DNA of 64,000 nt from Myxococcales bacterium (GCA_020633465.1 JACKDN010000016.1:1-64000); one strand, 5' to 3'; shown: positions 8,918-18,030, numbered from the stretch's first letter. Made by a program: numbers and translations. The notes: generated by a model not told the origin, from the sequence alone.

Positions 8918-9324
8918 GGGCGCAGTCGATGCGCGCCGTGGCGCGCGCGGCGGTCGCGGCGATGCGGTTCAGCCGCGGCGCACCTGGCGCGGCGGGCGCG
9001 TGTCGGCCGCGGTGGCCGGCGCGGCGTCGGCGCGCGCGCCGTCGGCGTCCGGGGTCTCTGTGTTCGGGGGACGCGCGGGCGACGGGCGCCGCGCCGTCGC
9101 CGTGTCCGGGCCGGGAGCGCCGGGACGGAGCCTCGGCGTCGGGTGGCCGCCGCACCGCCGTCGGAGTGGGCCGTCCAGAGCCGCGATGCGCCTGCCCTCG
9201 CATGATCTCGAACCTCCTGACACCAGCACCTGCCCTCTGCACTCGGCGGTCTGGCGAAGACTCGAAAATCACGAGGTTGGGGGTCACCCCTGGGTGCCCC
9301 GCGTCCCTGGGTGTCAACACATGG
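8918..9324. other. Gene-free stretch downstream of the phospholipase D gene
   Basis: Open frames cross this stretch on both strands but all are Arg/Ala/Pro-rich, of the sort GC-rich noncoding DNA produces, and none carries a recognisable motif. One minus-strand frame has an AGGAGG before an ATG near 9204, but its product is compositionally random. The 9270-9320 end contains short repeated GGGTGTC/GGGTGCC words. Nothing else is seen. Confidence 0.4.
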
Positions 9325-10578
9325 TCAGAGCTGATCCCGCACGACGCCCGTGCCCCAGAACGCCTCCTGCAGCTTGTCCCACAGGTCGCGCTGGTCGAGG
9401 AACCCGCGGGTCACCTCGTAGGCCGCCACCAGGTCGCGGCGGAACATCGTCTCGACCTCGGTCGCGAAGTCGCCGTCGTGCACCATCACCGCGCACTCGC
9501 TGTTCGATCGCGCGCTGCGCTCGTCGAAGTTCCACGTGCCGACGATCGACGCCACGCCGTCGAAGGTGGCCACCTTTTGGTGCATCGTCACGCCTTCGCC
9601 CTTGCGCTCGTACACCTTCACGCCCGCCTCGATCAGCGTCGGATAGCTGCGGCGCGACGCGACGCTCATGAACGGAAAGTCGTTCGACTCCGGCGAGTTG
9701 GTCAGGATCTCGACGCTCACCCCGCGCTTCTTCACCGCGTCCACCAGCCGCCACACCATGCGCTCGTCGGGGATGAAGTAGGCGTTGGCGATGCGGATGG
9801 AGCGTTGCGCGTTCTGGATGGCGCCGATGTAGAGGTTGGTGACGCTCTTGGTGTTGAACTCGCGCGGCCACTGATGCGCGAAGCGCGCGGGCAGGCTGCC
9901 GGGCGCCTCGGGCGCGGGGAAGAGCGCGCGGTCGTTCATCAGCTTGTCGCCCGTGATGCGATCCCAGCTTCGGCAGAACGCCCACTGCATGTCGCGCACG
10001 ATGTCGCCGCGCAGCAGGATGTCGGTGTCGCGCCAGGGGATCTTCGCGCTGCCGCCGCTGTCGTCGATCAGCATCGTGCCGCCGTAGGCGTACTCGCTGG
10101 CCACGTTCTGGCCGCCGGTGATGGCCGTCTGGCCGTCGACCACCAGCATCTTGGCGTGCCACGCGGTGGTCACGTCGGGCATGTACCGCAACACCGGCAC
10201 GCCGCGATCCTCGAGCCACGACAGCACGTCGCTGCCCGCGTCGAAGTTGCTCTTCTGGTCGGTGATGACGCGCACCTGCACCGGCGGCCCGGCGGGGAAG
10301 GCGATGCGCGCGCCGCGCTCGTAGGGATGGGGCTCGTCGAAGGCCTCGCCGCGGGCCTTCGCCACCAGCAGCCGGGCGTGCAGCCAGCCCGTGTCGTCGG
10401 GCGCGAACACCAGCGTCTGCAGGTGAATCGAGTGGCGCGCCTCGGCCATCAGTCGATAGCGCACGGGGAACGAGGCGCCCCCGTTGATCAGCAGCTCGGC
10501 GTGGGTGTCGTCGCGGCGGATGGAGTGGGTGTGCTGGTCGAACCAGGCCTGGCCTTCGGACGAGTCGTAGGGGTGCAC
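9325..10578 (-). CDS. Phospholipase D / cardiolipin synthase-like protein
   Basis: A 417-residue protein with two HKD half-sites: WHAKMLVVDGQTAITGGQN at ~142-160 and MHQKVATFDGVASIVGTWNFDERS at ~331-355. Each has the His-x-Lys-x4-Asp core, followed by the Gly-Gly/Gly-Thr and Asn residues of the PLD superfamily. Such proteins make cardiolipin or transfer phosphatidyl groups at the membrane. The N-terminal part lacks the two transmembrane helices of ClsA, so it is closer to ClsB/ClsC-type or unclassified PLD proteins. The GTG at 10578 is chosen because GAGGAGGGACC sits directly upstream. An open frame continues further upstream but without coding character. Confidence 0.9.
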   Translation of the reverse strand: MHPYDSSEGQAWFDQHTHSIRRDDTHAELLINGGASFPVRYRLMAEARHSIHLQTLVFAPDDTGWLHARLLVAKARGEAFDEPHPYERGARIAFPAGPPVQVRVITDQKSNFDAGSDVLSWLEDRGVPVLRYMPDVTTAWHAKMLVVDGQTAITGGQNVASEYAYGGTMLIDDSGGSAKIPWRDTDILLRGDIVRDMQWAFCRSWDRITGDKLMNDRALFPAPEAPGSLPARFAHQWPREFNTKSVTNLYIGAIQNAQRSIRIANAYFIPDERMVWRLVDAVKKRGVSVEILTNSPESNDFPFMSVASRRSYPTLIEAGVKVYERKGEGVTMHQKVATFDGVASIVGTWNFDERSARSNSECAVMVHDGDFATEVETMFRRDLVAAYEVTRGFLDQRDLWDKLQEAFWGTGVVRDQL

Positions 10579-10762
10579 GGGGTCCCTCCTCGTGGCGCGC
10601 GCTGCCGGCGATTCAACCCCAATCCGTGGGCGCAATGCGAGCCGATCGACCGACGCCAGGTGGTGGGAAGGTAACGTGAGGCGCGGCACGGCGCGGCGCC
10701 GCAGCGGCACGCGCTTCGCAGCCAGCACGGGCGGGGCGACGGCCCCGGGCGGGAGGTGAGCG

Positions 10763-11128
10763 ATGAGGCGATGGATCGGATGGGCCGCGCTGACCCTGAC
10801 GCTGGCCGCCTGCGGCTCACAGCGACCCAAGGACGATCGGGTGGGCGCCGCGCCGGTCGAGCGCATGGAGCTGAGTGACGACGGGCTGCGCATGGAGTTC
10901 GCGCCCCGCGTCGAGCGCGAGGACGCCGTCGAGCACGTCCTGCGCTGCCGGCTGGAAGAGGATCCCGACAACCCGCGGCTGTCGCGGGTGGCCTGCCCGG
11001 TGAACATCGGCAACGCCCACATCGACGTCGAGGAGGGGCCGTCCGGCGTCGCGCTGACCGTCCGGCTCGACCTCGAAGACGCCAAGGCGCTGAAGGCCTG
11101 GTTCGAGGCCGCGGGCCGCAAACCGTAG
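10763..11128 (+). CDS. Small lipoprotein, unknown function
   Basis: A 121-residue protein starting MRRWIGWAALTLTLAACGSQ, a type II signal with an LAAC lipobox. The mature ~100 residues are acidic, with two Cys (LRCRLEED and VACPVN), which could pair. No family recognised. A strong GGGAGGTG ribosome site precedes the ATG. It is divergent from the phospholipase D gene (184-base shared upstream region) and 43 bases upstream of the UbiB-like kinase gene in the same direction, so it may be the first gene of that operon. Confidence 0.72.
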   Translation: MRRWIGWAALTLTLAACGSQRPKDDRVGAAPVERMELSDDGLRMEFAPRVEREDAVEHVLRCRLEEDPDNPRLSRVACPVNIGNAHIDVEEGPSGVALTVRLDLEDAKALKAWFEAAGRKP

Positions 11129-11171
11129 GGCGTCGCTTGCGACCCCCCGCCGGCTGCGCCATCTTCTGGCG

Positions 11172-12449
11172 ATGGCCGACCCCCGTGATCCTCCGAAGGG
11201 CCGCATCGGGCGGCTGGCGCGGCTCGCCAGCGTCGGTGCGCGCAGCGGCGCCCGCCTGCTGCTGAACCGCGACGCCGACGACGCCGCGAAGCACGCCGCC
11301 GAGGTGCTGGGCAACCTGCGCGGTCTGGCCACCAAGGTGGGCCAGATGGCCAGCTACATCGACGGCGTCGTGCCCGAGGGGCAGCGCGACAGCTACGAGC
11401 ATTGGCTGGGCAAGCTGCAGTCGGCGGCGCACCAGTCGACGCCCGAGGCCATCCGCGGGCAGGTCGTCGCCGAGCTGGGGCGGCCGGTCGACGAGCTCTT
11501 CGAAGAGTGGGACGACACACCGCTGGCGAGCGCGAGCATCGGGCAGGTGCACCGCGCGCGGCTGCCCGACGGGCGCCCGGTGGCGGTCAAGGTGCAGCAC
11601 CCCGGCGTGGCCGAGGCGGTCGAGGCGGATCTGCGCAACGCGGGGCTGCTCGAGACGGCGCTGGCGGCGGTCGCGGGCACCAGGCGCTTCGAGTCCAAGC
11701 GCGTGCTCGAAGAGATCCGGGAGCGCTTCCGCGAGGAGCTCGACTACACCCTCGAGGCCGAGCGCCAGCAGCGGTTCGCGACGCTCTTCGCGGGCGACGA
11801 TCAGGTCGTGATCCCCGAGGTCGTCGGCGATCACTGCACGCAGCGGGTGCTGACCACGACCTTCGTCGAGGGCCTCTCGCTCGACGAGGCCCGCGCCCGC
11901 CCGGAGGCCGAGCGCGCCGTCTGGTGCGAGACACTGTGGCACTTCGTCTACAAGGCCAGCCTGGTCGGCAAGCTGTTCAACGCCGACCCCCACCCGGGCA
12001 ACTACTTCTTCCAGCCCGACGGGCGCGTCGCCTTCCTCGATTACGGCTGCGTACAGCCGGTCGACCCCGGCCGCTCGGTGCACGCCTGCGATCTGCACCG
12101 CGCCTCGCACCGCGGCGATCTGGCGGCCTTCCGCGAGGCGGGCAAGCGCATGCTCGACCTGCAGGGCGGCCCCTACGAGGTGCGCGCGCTGGAGTACGTC
12201 GAGCTGTGCTTCGCGCCGCTGTTCGAGTCGCCCTACCGCATGTCGCGCGATTACGTGTCGACGCTGGTGGCCGAGATGAAGCGGCTGGCGCTCGACTTCC
12301 GCAAGGGCAAGGACGATGGCTACGTGCCGCTGCCGCCGGGCGTGTTCTTCCTCAACCGGCTGCAGTTCGGCTTCTACTCGGTGCTGGCGCGACTGGACGC
12401 GCCCGCCGACTATCGATCGGTCGAGCGGCGCTTCCTGGGGGACGCATGA
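11172..12449 (+). CDS. ABC1/UbiB-family atypical kinase
   Basis: A 425-residue protein with the ABC1 family order: LRGLATKVGQMASYID (the KxGQ motif) at ~50-66, ASASIGQVHRARLPDGRPVAVKVQHPG at ~118-145 (Ala-rich loop and nucleotide-binding Lys), NADPHPGNYFF and FLDYGCVQ at ~273-298 (catalytic Asn and metal-binding Asp, with DYG in place of DFG). UbiB/AarF-type proteins are ATPases or kinases that support ubiquinone and other isoprenoid-lipid pathways at the membrane (family knowledge). No ubiquinone gene is nearby. Its last four bases overlap the start of the next gene (ATGA), so expression is coupled to a degenerate AAA+ protein. Confidence 0.93.
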   Translation: MADPRDPPKGRIGRLARLASVGARSGARLLLNRDADDAAKHAAEVLGNLRGLATKVGQMASYIDGVVPEGQRDSYEHWLGKLQSAAHQSTPEAIRGQVVAELGRPVDELFEEWDDTPLASASIGQVHRARLPDGRPVAVKVQHPGVAEAVEADLRNAGLLETALAAVAGTRRFESKRVLEEIRERFREELDYTLEAERQQRFATLFAGDDQVVIPEVVGDHCTQRVLTTTFVEGLSLDEARARPEAERAVWCETLWHFVYKASLVGKLFNADPHPGNYFFQPDGRVAFLDYGCVQPVDPGRSVHACDLHRASHRGDLAAFREAGKRMLDLQGGPYEVRALEYVELCFAPLFESPYRMSRDYVSTLVAEMKRLALDFRKGKDDGYVPLPPGVFFLNRLQFGFYSVLARLDAPADYRSVERRFLGDA

Positions 12450-13111
12450 GCCTGGCGCTGAAGGGGCACAGCGACGTCGCGCGGGCGCTGCGGCATCGCG
12501 TCGGCGTGCTGGGCGAGACCTGGCGGCCGGCGCTGATCAGCGGGCCCTTCGGCGCGGGGCAGGCCGAGGTGGGGCGGGCCGTGCACGCCGCCAGCCGGCG
12601 GGCCGACGCGCCCTGCGTGCAGATCGACTGCCTCGCGCTGCCGCCCGCGGCGCCGGCCGACTTCGTGCTGAACGCGGCCAAGGCCGCGGGCGAGGGGACG
12701 CTGGTGCTGGCCTGGGTCGAGGCGCTGATGCCCGCGGCGCAGCAGGCGCTCGCCGCGGCGCTGGCGGACGGGGCGTTTCAGCCGGGCATGCCGCTGCGGG
12801 CGCGGCTGGTGGCCTGCACCGCGGACCGCGACGGCGTGGCGCCGGCCCTGCGCGCGGCCTTCACCGAGCACCTGGTGCTGCCACCGCTGAGCGCGCGCGC
12901 CGCCGATCTGGGGCCCATCGTCGCGGCCATCCTGGCGGCGGTCGCCGAGGCCGAGCAGACCGCCGCGGACGCCGAGACGCTCGCCTGGATCGCGGGCGAG
13001 GACTGGCCCGGCGATCTGACGCAGCTCGCCGCGGTGGTGGCGACGGTGGCGAGCAGCGGCATGCCCCTCTCACCCCGGCTGCTCGACGCCGTGCGCCGCC
13101 GGCGCGACTGA
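12446..13111 (+). CDS. Degenerate sigma-54-activator-like AAA+ protein (no Walker A Lys)
   Basis: A 221-residue protein. The order of segments follows the AAA+ core of NtrC-type activators: ISGPFGAGQAEVGRAVH where Walker A should be (Gln in place of Lys), VQIDCLALPP, GTLVLAWVEALMPAAQQAL where Walker B should read DE (Ala-Trp here), LRARLVACTADRD, LPPLSARAADLGPIV, and EDWPGDLTQL as sensor II/WPGN. The GAFTGA sigma-54 loop, response-regulator and DNA-binding domains are all missing. ATP hydrolysis is therefore unlikely, and a scaffold or adaptor role is inferred. It starts inside the stop of the ABC1 kinase gene and is followed one base later by an APC permease gene. Confidence 0.68.
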   Translation: MSLALKGHSDVARALRHRVGVLGETWRPALISGPFGAGQAEVGRAVHAASRRADAPCVQIDCLALPPAAPADFVLNAAKAAGEGTLVLAWVEALMPAAQQALAAALADGAFQPGMPLRARLVACTADRDGVAPALRAAFTEHLVLPPLSARAADLGPIVAAILAAVAEAEQTAADAETLAWIAGEDWPGDLTQLAAVVATVASSGMPLSPRLLDAVRRRRD

Positions 13112-13112
13112 G

Positions 13113-14414
13113 ATGGCGACTCCCGGCTCACTGGCCCGCAGCGTCGGCTTCTGGGGCGCGGTGTGGCTGGGCCTCGGATCGATCCTCGGCACGGGCGTCT
13201 TCGTCAGCCTCGGCATCGCGGCCGGCGTGGCCGGACCCAGCGTCGTGCTGGCCGTCGCGCTCGCGGCGCTGGTCGCCACCGCGAACGGCCTGTCGAGCGC
13301 GCAGCTCGCGGCGGCGCACCCGGTCAGCGGCGGCACCTACGAGTACGCGCACCGGCTGGTGCATCCGCGCGCCGGCTTCGCGGCGGGCTGGATGTTCCTC
13401 AGCGCGAAGAGCGCGTCGGCGGCGACGGCGGCGCTCGGCTTCGCGGGCTACCTACTGCACGTGCTGGGCGTCGAGGCGAGCACCTTTGCACGGGTGGGCG
13501 TGGCGCTGGCGCTGGTGGTGGCGCTGACCGCGCTGGTCGCGGGGGGCATGCGGCGCTCGAACGCGGTGAACGCGATCATCGTGACGCTCACGTTGCTGAC
13601 GCTGGGCGCCTTCGCGGTCGTGGCCTTCGTCGAGGCGGCGCCGGGCGCGGCGCAGCGGCGGCTGACCGAGGACGTCTTCGGTGCGGCGCCGGACGCGCTG
13701 CTGCAGGCCACGGCGCTGATGTTCGTGGCCTACACCGGCTACGGGCGCATCGCGACGCTGGGCGAGGAGGTCACCGAGCCCGCGCGCACCATCCCGCGGG
13801 CGGTGATCACGACGCTGGCGCTGACGATGGTGCTGTACGTCGCGGTCGCGGCGGCGGGCGTCACGGCGGTCGGCGCCGACGCGTTCGCCGAGGCCACCGC
13901 GTCGCTGGCGGCGCCGCTCGAGGTCGTGGCGCGCACGTTCGACGCGGCGTGGGTGGCGCCGGTGGTCGCGATCGGCGCGGTGACCGCGATGGCCGGCGTG
14001 CTGCTGAACCTGCTGTTGGGCCTGTCGCGCGTGCTGCTGGCCATGGCGCGGCGCGCCGAGATGCCGACCGGCTTCGCGGCGCTGGACGACGGCGGCTCGC
14101 CGCGCCGCGCGGTCATCGGCATCGGGGTGCTCATCGCGGGGCTGACGCTGCTGGGCGATGTGCGCACGACCTGGACGTTCAGCGCCTTCACGGTGCTGAT
14201 CTACTACGGGCTGACCAACCTGAGCGCGCTGCGGCTGGCGCCCGAGCACCGGCGCTTCCCGCGGGCCATCGCCGTGTTCGGGCTGGTGGCCTGCTTCGGG
14301 CTGGCGTTCTTCGTGCCGGCGGTCGTGTGGGGCGCCGGTCTGGGCCTGCTGGTGATCGGCTTCGGGCTGCGGGCGGGGCTACACAAGATCGGGAAAGCGC
14401 CGTCGGATCGATAG
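13113..14414 (+). CDS. APC-superfamily amino acid permease
   Basis: A 433-residue integral membrane protein. Helix 1 carries GSILGTGVFVSLGIAAG, the broken-helix signature of APC transporters. Helix 3 has GWMFLSAKSAS, and a later GYGRIATLGEEVTEPARTIPRA is the conserved loop before helix 7. About twelve hydrophobic segments are visible. The family moves amino acids or amines with H+ or Na+ or by exchange. The substrate is not readable. It follows the AAA+-like gene by one base and is probably co-transcribed with it and the UbiB-like kinase. Its 3' end overlaps the convergent membrane-protein gene by 36 bases. Confidence 0.92.
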   Translation: MATPGSLARSVGFWGAVWLGLGSILGTGVFVSLGIAAGVAGPSVVLAVALAALVATANGLSSAQLAAAHPVSGGTYEYAHRLVHPRAGFAAGWMFLSAKSASAATAALGFAGYLLHVLGVEASTFARVGVALALVVALTALVAGGMRRSNAVNAIIVTLTLLTLGAFAVVAFVEAAPGAAQRRLTEDVFGAAPDALLQATALMFVAYTGYGRIATLGEEVTEPARTIPRAVITTLALTMVLYVAVAAAGVTAVGADAFAEATASLAAPLEVVARTFDAAWVAPVVAIGAVTAMAGVLLNLLLGLSRVLLAMARRAEMPTGFAALDDGGSPRRAVIGIGVLIAGLTLLGDVRTTWTFSAFTVLIYYGLTNLSALRLAPEHRRFPRAIAVFGLVACFGLAFFVPAVVWGAGLGLLVIGFGLRAGLHKIGKAPSDR

Positions 14415-15155
14415 CTTGCGGCCGGCGAGGCCAGCGAGACCCATCGTCAGGCCGACGCTGCTGAGGATGAAGCCGAAGCCGAAGGGCAGCGACTTGATCA
14501 TCGCGCTGGCGCCGGGCACGAACTCACCCGCGGCGATGGTGGCGGCGACGCCGAAGGGGATGGCGCCCACCAGCAGCGTGCGCTGGCGGCCCAGGACGCG
14601 GCGGTCGTCGTCTTCGACCAGCATCAAGCGGATGTCGCCGTCGCGCAGGTCGAGCAGGGGCTCGTCGCGGCAGGTGGTGCAGGTGCCGACGGCAGCGTAG
14701 CGGGCCGAGCAGGTGCCGCAGGCGAAGTCGCCCGGCGCGGGGGCGACGGCGGGCGCGTCGGCGTTGGCCTTGCGGCCCAGCGCGCGGTGCAGGAGCCAGG
14801 CGCCGACGTCGGGCTGCTCGAGACACCACAGGGTGCCGACGCCGTTGATCAGCGAGGCGATCGACGCCAGCAAGGGCGCCATCAGGACGTCCTGCGCCAT
14901 CAGGGTGCGCGACCAGACGAAGCCGATGACCCCGATGGCGAAGACGGCGCCGACGACGGTGAGGTAAGCGAGGGCCTTGATGGCGTCGCGCGCGGCCTCG
15001 CTGCCCACCAGCAGCCCACCCAAGAGCAGGCTGTTCAGCACCAGGCCCATCGAGCGTGGCTTGCCGGTGAAGGCGGCGTAGGCCTCGGCGGCGATGGCCA
15101 GGCCCATGATCGCGAACTGGATCATCAGCTTGCGCGGCAGCGGTGGCTTGTTCAT
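14379..15155 (-). CDS. Membrane protein with a central zinc ribbon
   Basis: A 258-residue protein starting MNKPPLPRKLMIQF. Residues ~10-110 contain about four hydrophobic helices. Residues ~145-175 hold a CxxC-x11-CxxC pair (FACGTCSARY and GTCTTCRDE), a treble-clef or zinc-ribbon knuckle. The C-terminal ~80 residues contain two more membrane helices, ending in a basic RKLSIRRRFPD tail. No named family is recognised. Related 'B-box/zinc-ribbon plus membrane' proteins are common in myxobacteria and are usually uncharacterised. The last 36 bases overlap the convergent permease gene. Confidence 0.72.
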   Translation of the reverse strand: MNKPPLPRKLMIQFAIMGLAIAAEAYAAFTGKPRSMGLVLNSLLLGGLLVGSEAARDAIKALAYLTVVGAVFAIGVIGFVWSRTLMAQDVLMAPLLASIASLINGVGTLWCLEQPDVGAWLLHRALGRKANADAPAVAPAPGDFACGTCSARYAAVGTCTTCRDEPLLDLRDGDIRLMLVEDDDRRVLGRQRTLLVGAIPFGVAATIAAGEFVPGASAMIKSLPFGFGFILSSVGLTMGLAGLAGRKLSIRRRFPDLV

Positions 15156-15222
15156 GGTCGCATCCCGTGAATCGACGGCGCGCACTGTAGCGGGCCGGGC
15201 GGCGGGGTGCGAGGAGGCAGGC

Positions 15223-16320
15223 ATGGCGCTCGGTGAGGTGGGGCAGCGGGTGGTGGTGACGGCCTTCGGGGCCGACCCGATGGACGCCCTCGAGAACACG
15301 CTGCGGGTCGAGGCGCAGCCGGCGCCCGACCCGGCCGAGCTGGGGCCGCAGGACGTCGTGGTGCGGGTGCGCGCGTGCGCCGTCGGGTGGGTCGACCTGC
15401 TGATGGCGAGCGGGCAGTACCAGCACATGGTGAAGCCGCCGTACACGCCCGGGCTCGAGTACAGCGGCGACGTGGCGTGGGTGGGCGAGGCGGTCGACGG
15501 CGTGGCGGTGGGCGACCGCGTGTACGTCGACGGGCTGCTGGCGGGGCCGCGCTCGCTGGGGGCCTATCAGACCTACGGTGGCTTCGCGACCTGGGCGGTG
15601 GCGCCCGCGGCGGCGGTGCGGCCGCTGCCCGAGGCGTGGAGCTATGACCAGGGCTGCTGCCTGCTGGGCAACTACGAGACGGCGTGGCACTGCCTCGTGG
15701 CGCGGGGGCAGGTGCAGGCCGGCGAGACGGTGCTGGTGCACGGGGCGTCGGGTTCGACGGGGCTGGCGGCGGTGCACGTCGCGAAGCTGCGCGGAGCCAC
15801 GGTGATCGCCACCGGTCGGTCGCCCGAGAAGCTGGCGATCGTGAAGGCCCAGGGCGCCGACCACGTGGTGTGCACCGCCGATGCGCCGCGCTTCCGCGAG
15901 GCGGTGAAGGAGCTCACCGGGGGGCGGGGCGTCGACGTCGTCTACGACGGCGTGGGCGGCGAGACGTCGATCGAGAGCCTGCGTTGCGTGCGCTTCGGGG
16001 CGCGCTTCCTGATCGTCGGCTGGGCGTCGACGCCCGACGTGGCGCGCGGCAAGGGCCAGCGCGGCGCGCCCAACGCCAACGTGCTGCCCACCAACCTGAT
16101 CATGATGAAGGGCCTCGACGTGCTCGGCTGCCCCACGGCCATCTCGACGCACCTCGACCCCAGCATCCGGGCCGCGCGGCTGGGCGCGATCATGGCGTGG
16201 GTCGAGTCGGGCGACCTGGCGCCCTACGCCGGGCCGGCCTACGGCTTCGCCGAGCTGGCGCAGGCCCTGCGGGACAAATGGCGCAGCGCGCACGTGGGCG
16301 GCTGCATCCTACGGCCGTGA
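15223..16320 (+). CDS. Zinc-independent MDR oxidoreductase, NADPH:quinone oxidoreductase type
   Basis: A 365-residue protein of the medium-chain dehydrogenase/reductase family. It has a GroES-like N-terminal half (YTPGLEYSGDVAWVGEAVDG at ~67-86) and a Rossmann half with VLVHGASGSTGLAAVHVAKLRGA at ~169-191 (nucleotide-binding AxGxxG variant) and VDVVYDGVGG at ~239-248. Catalytic zinc Cys/His residues of alcohol dehydrogenases are absent, which fits the quinone-oxidoreductase/enoyl-reductase branch. GAGGAGGCA precedes ATG 15223. The frame is open further upstream but without homology. It is followed by thioredoxin 96 bases later. Confidence 0.92.
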   Translation: MALGEVGQRVVVTAFGADPMDALENTLRVEAQPAPDPAELGPQDVVVRVRACAVGWVDLLMASGQYQHMVKPPYTPGLEYSGDVAWVGEAVDGVAVGDRVYVDGLLAGPRSLGAYQTYGGFATWAVAPAAAVRPLPEAWSYDQGCCLLGNYETAWHCLVARGQVQAGETVLVHGASGSTGLAAVHVAKLRGATVIATGRSPEKLAIVKAQGADHVVCTADAPRFREAVKELTGGRGVDVVYDGVGGETSIESLRCVRFGARFLIVGWASTPDVARGKGQRGAPNANVLPTNLIMMKGLDVLGCPTAISTHLDPSIRAARLGAIMAWVESGDLAPYAGPAYGFAELAQALRDKWRSAHVGGCILRP

Positions 16321-16416
16321 GGGTCGCGGGCCGGCGCGCCCTGACACATCCCGCGGCGCTGGCGCCTCCACCGCTGGGGAAAACACAAAAGAGCCCCGCG
16401 CCCGAGAGGAGAACCC

Positions 16417-16797
16417 ATGGCCACCGTGCAGATCACCAAGGACAACTTCGAGTCGACCATCGCGGACAACGACATCGTGCTGCTCGACTTCTGGGCCGAG
16501 TGGTGCGGCCCCTGCAAGGCCTTCGGGCCCATCTTCGAGAAGGCCAGCGACGCGAACGAGGACATCGTCTTCGGCAAGATCGACACCGAGGAGCAGAGCG
16601 AGCTCGGCGCGCTGTTCCAGGTGCGGTCGATTCCGACGATCATGGCGTTCCGCGAGCAGATCCCCGTGTTCCGTCAGCCGGGCCTGCTGCCCGAGAACGT
16701 GCTCGACAACCTGATCGAGCAGATCCGCGGGCTGGACATGGACGAGGTGAAGCAGCACTACGAGGCGCAGCTGAAGAAGGCGCGCGGCGAGGGCTGA
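16417..16797 (+). CDS. Thioredoxin
   Basis: A 126-residue cytoplasmic thioredoxin with the redox centre FWAEWCGPCKAF at ~27-38, a cis-Pro in VRSIPTIMAF at ~70-79, and an FRQPG segment near the end of the fold. It is ~18 residues longer than E. coli thioredoxin, the extra being a charged helix (EVKQHYEAQLKKARGEG). Small proteins with this tail are annotated as thioredoxin TrxA-like in many Proteobacteria. AGAGGAGAACCC is a clear ribosome site. It ends 29 bases from the convergent lipoprotein gene. Confidence 0.95.
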   Translation: MATVQITKDNFESTIADNDIVLLDFWAEWCGPCKAFGPIFEKASDANEDIVFGKIDTEEQSELGALFQVRSIPTIMAFREQIPVFRQPGLLPENVLDNLIEQIRGLDMDEVKQHYEAQLKKARGEG

Positions 16798-16826
16798 CGC
16801 GGTCGGTGGCGTGAGCCCGCGCCGGC

Positions 16827-17921
16827 TCAGTCGCAGGCGTAGGTGGCCACGGTCTGCAGATCCCAGGTGCCGTCGGCGTCGAGATCCACGCGCTGCGTCT
16901 GCCAGCGGTCTTCGTCGAAGGTCATCTCGGTCACCTGATCCCACGCGCCGTCGCCGTCGTGGTCGTTGCGCTGGCGCGTGACGCGCGCGCCGTACAGGCG
17001 GCCGGGATCGTCGCCGTCCGCGACGGTCAGCTCGTCGACGCGGTCGGCCGCGCCGTCGGGCAGGTTGGGCGTGCACACGCCGTCGCCGCCGCTGCAGCCG
17101 TAGCCGCCGCCGTCGACGCGCGCGGTGACGGTCTGGCCGGCGTAGGCGTAGGTGGTGACGCCGTCCGGCTGCCCGTCCGGCGTGGGCTCGGTGTCGATGG
17201 GCCAGCTCGGCGGGCCGATGTCGCGCTCCAGCCGCACCGGGCGGCCCGCCTCGAAGACGTAGCCCTCGACGCGGTCCGGGGTGCCGTCGTCGTCCTCGTC
17301 ACAGACCGTGCGCTCGGGCAGCGCGCCTTCGGGCGTCGCGGGATCGGTGTCGGCGTAGGTGAAGGTGCAGCGGGTGACCACCAGCCGGTCGCCGGCCATG
17401 GTGCGCGACAGCGTCTCGATGCTCTGGCCGGCGGCGTTCAGCGTCGTCTCGGTGCGGCTCTCGGGCACGCCGTCGGCGTCCGAGTCGAACGTCGACACGG
17501 TGCGCCGCGCCGCGTCGTCGCGCTCCCAGGTGAAGCGGCGGTCGACGGTGCCGTCGTCGCCCTCGTCCCAGTCGCTCACGTAGCCGGTGCGGTCGGCGTT
17601 CCAGGCGAAGGTGGTGCGCTGGATGATCGCGCCGGTGGCGAGGTCTTCGGCCACCGTCTCGACGATGCGGCAGGCGGGCGCCGGCGGCGGCCCGGCGTCG
17701 GCCTCGAGGACGCCCGCGTCGGGGTCGGAGGGGTCGCGGTCGTCGCCGGCGTCCGGGAAAACCGCCGGCGGCGCGCCGTCCGCGCCCCCGAGGCCGCCCG
17801 TGGCGGCGTCACCGCCGAGCTGGATGGGACCACCGCCGCCGCCGCTCCCGAGGCAGCCGGCGAGGCCCAGCGCCGCCACGAGGGCGGCGCCGCGCACGAT
17901 GATCGTCGTCGTGTGTCGCAT
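16827..17921 (-). CDS. Lipoprotein with Asp-rich repeated motifs
   Basis: A 364-residue protein starting MRHTTTIIVRGAALVAALGLAGCLG, a lipoprotein signal, followed by a Gly/Asp/Pro-rich linker to ~residue 80. The mature domain alternates short beta-strand-like segments with Ca-binding-like Asp turns (DADGVP, DEDDDGTPD, DHDGDGAWD, DLDADGTWD) and phrases such as TFAWNADRTGYVSDWDEGDDG. These resemble the FG-GAP/YD-like or EF-loop repeats of secreted myxobacterial proteins, but I cannot assign a family. Four Cys in the mature part may form disulfides. It faces a divergent antitoxin gene across ~180 bases. Confidence 0.7.
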   Translation of the reverse strand: MRHTTTIIVRGAALVAALGLAGCLGSGGGGGPIQLGGDAATGGLGGADGAPPAVFPDAGDDRDPSDPDAGVLEADAGPPPAPACRIVETVAEDLATGAIIQRTTFAWNADRTGYVSDWDEGDDGTVDRRFTWERDDAARRTVSTFDSDADGVPESRTETTLNAAGQSIETLSRTMAGDRLVVTRCTFTYADTDPATPEGALPERTVCDEDDDGTPDRVEGYVFEAGRPVRLERDIGPPSWPIDTEPTPDGQPDGVTTYAYAGQTVTARVDGGGYGCSGGDGVCTPNLPDGAADRVDELTVADGDDPGRLYGARVTRQRNDHDGDGAWDQVTEMTFDEDRWQTQRVDLDADGTWDLQTVATYACD

Positions 17922-18030
17922 GCAAACCTCCCGGCGGCTCGGCGTTGGGGAGGCTGCCCGACGAGGCGGCGCGGAATCAACCGTGGGGCCGAGATTTGGG
18001 TGGCACCTCGGCGCCTCGGCGCGGATCGCT

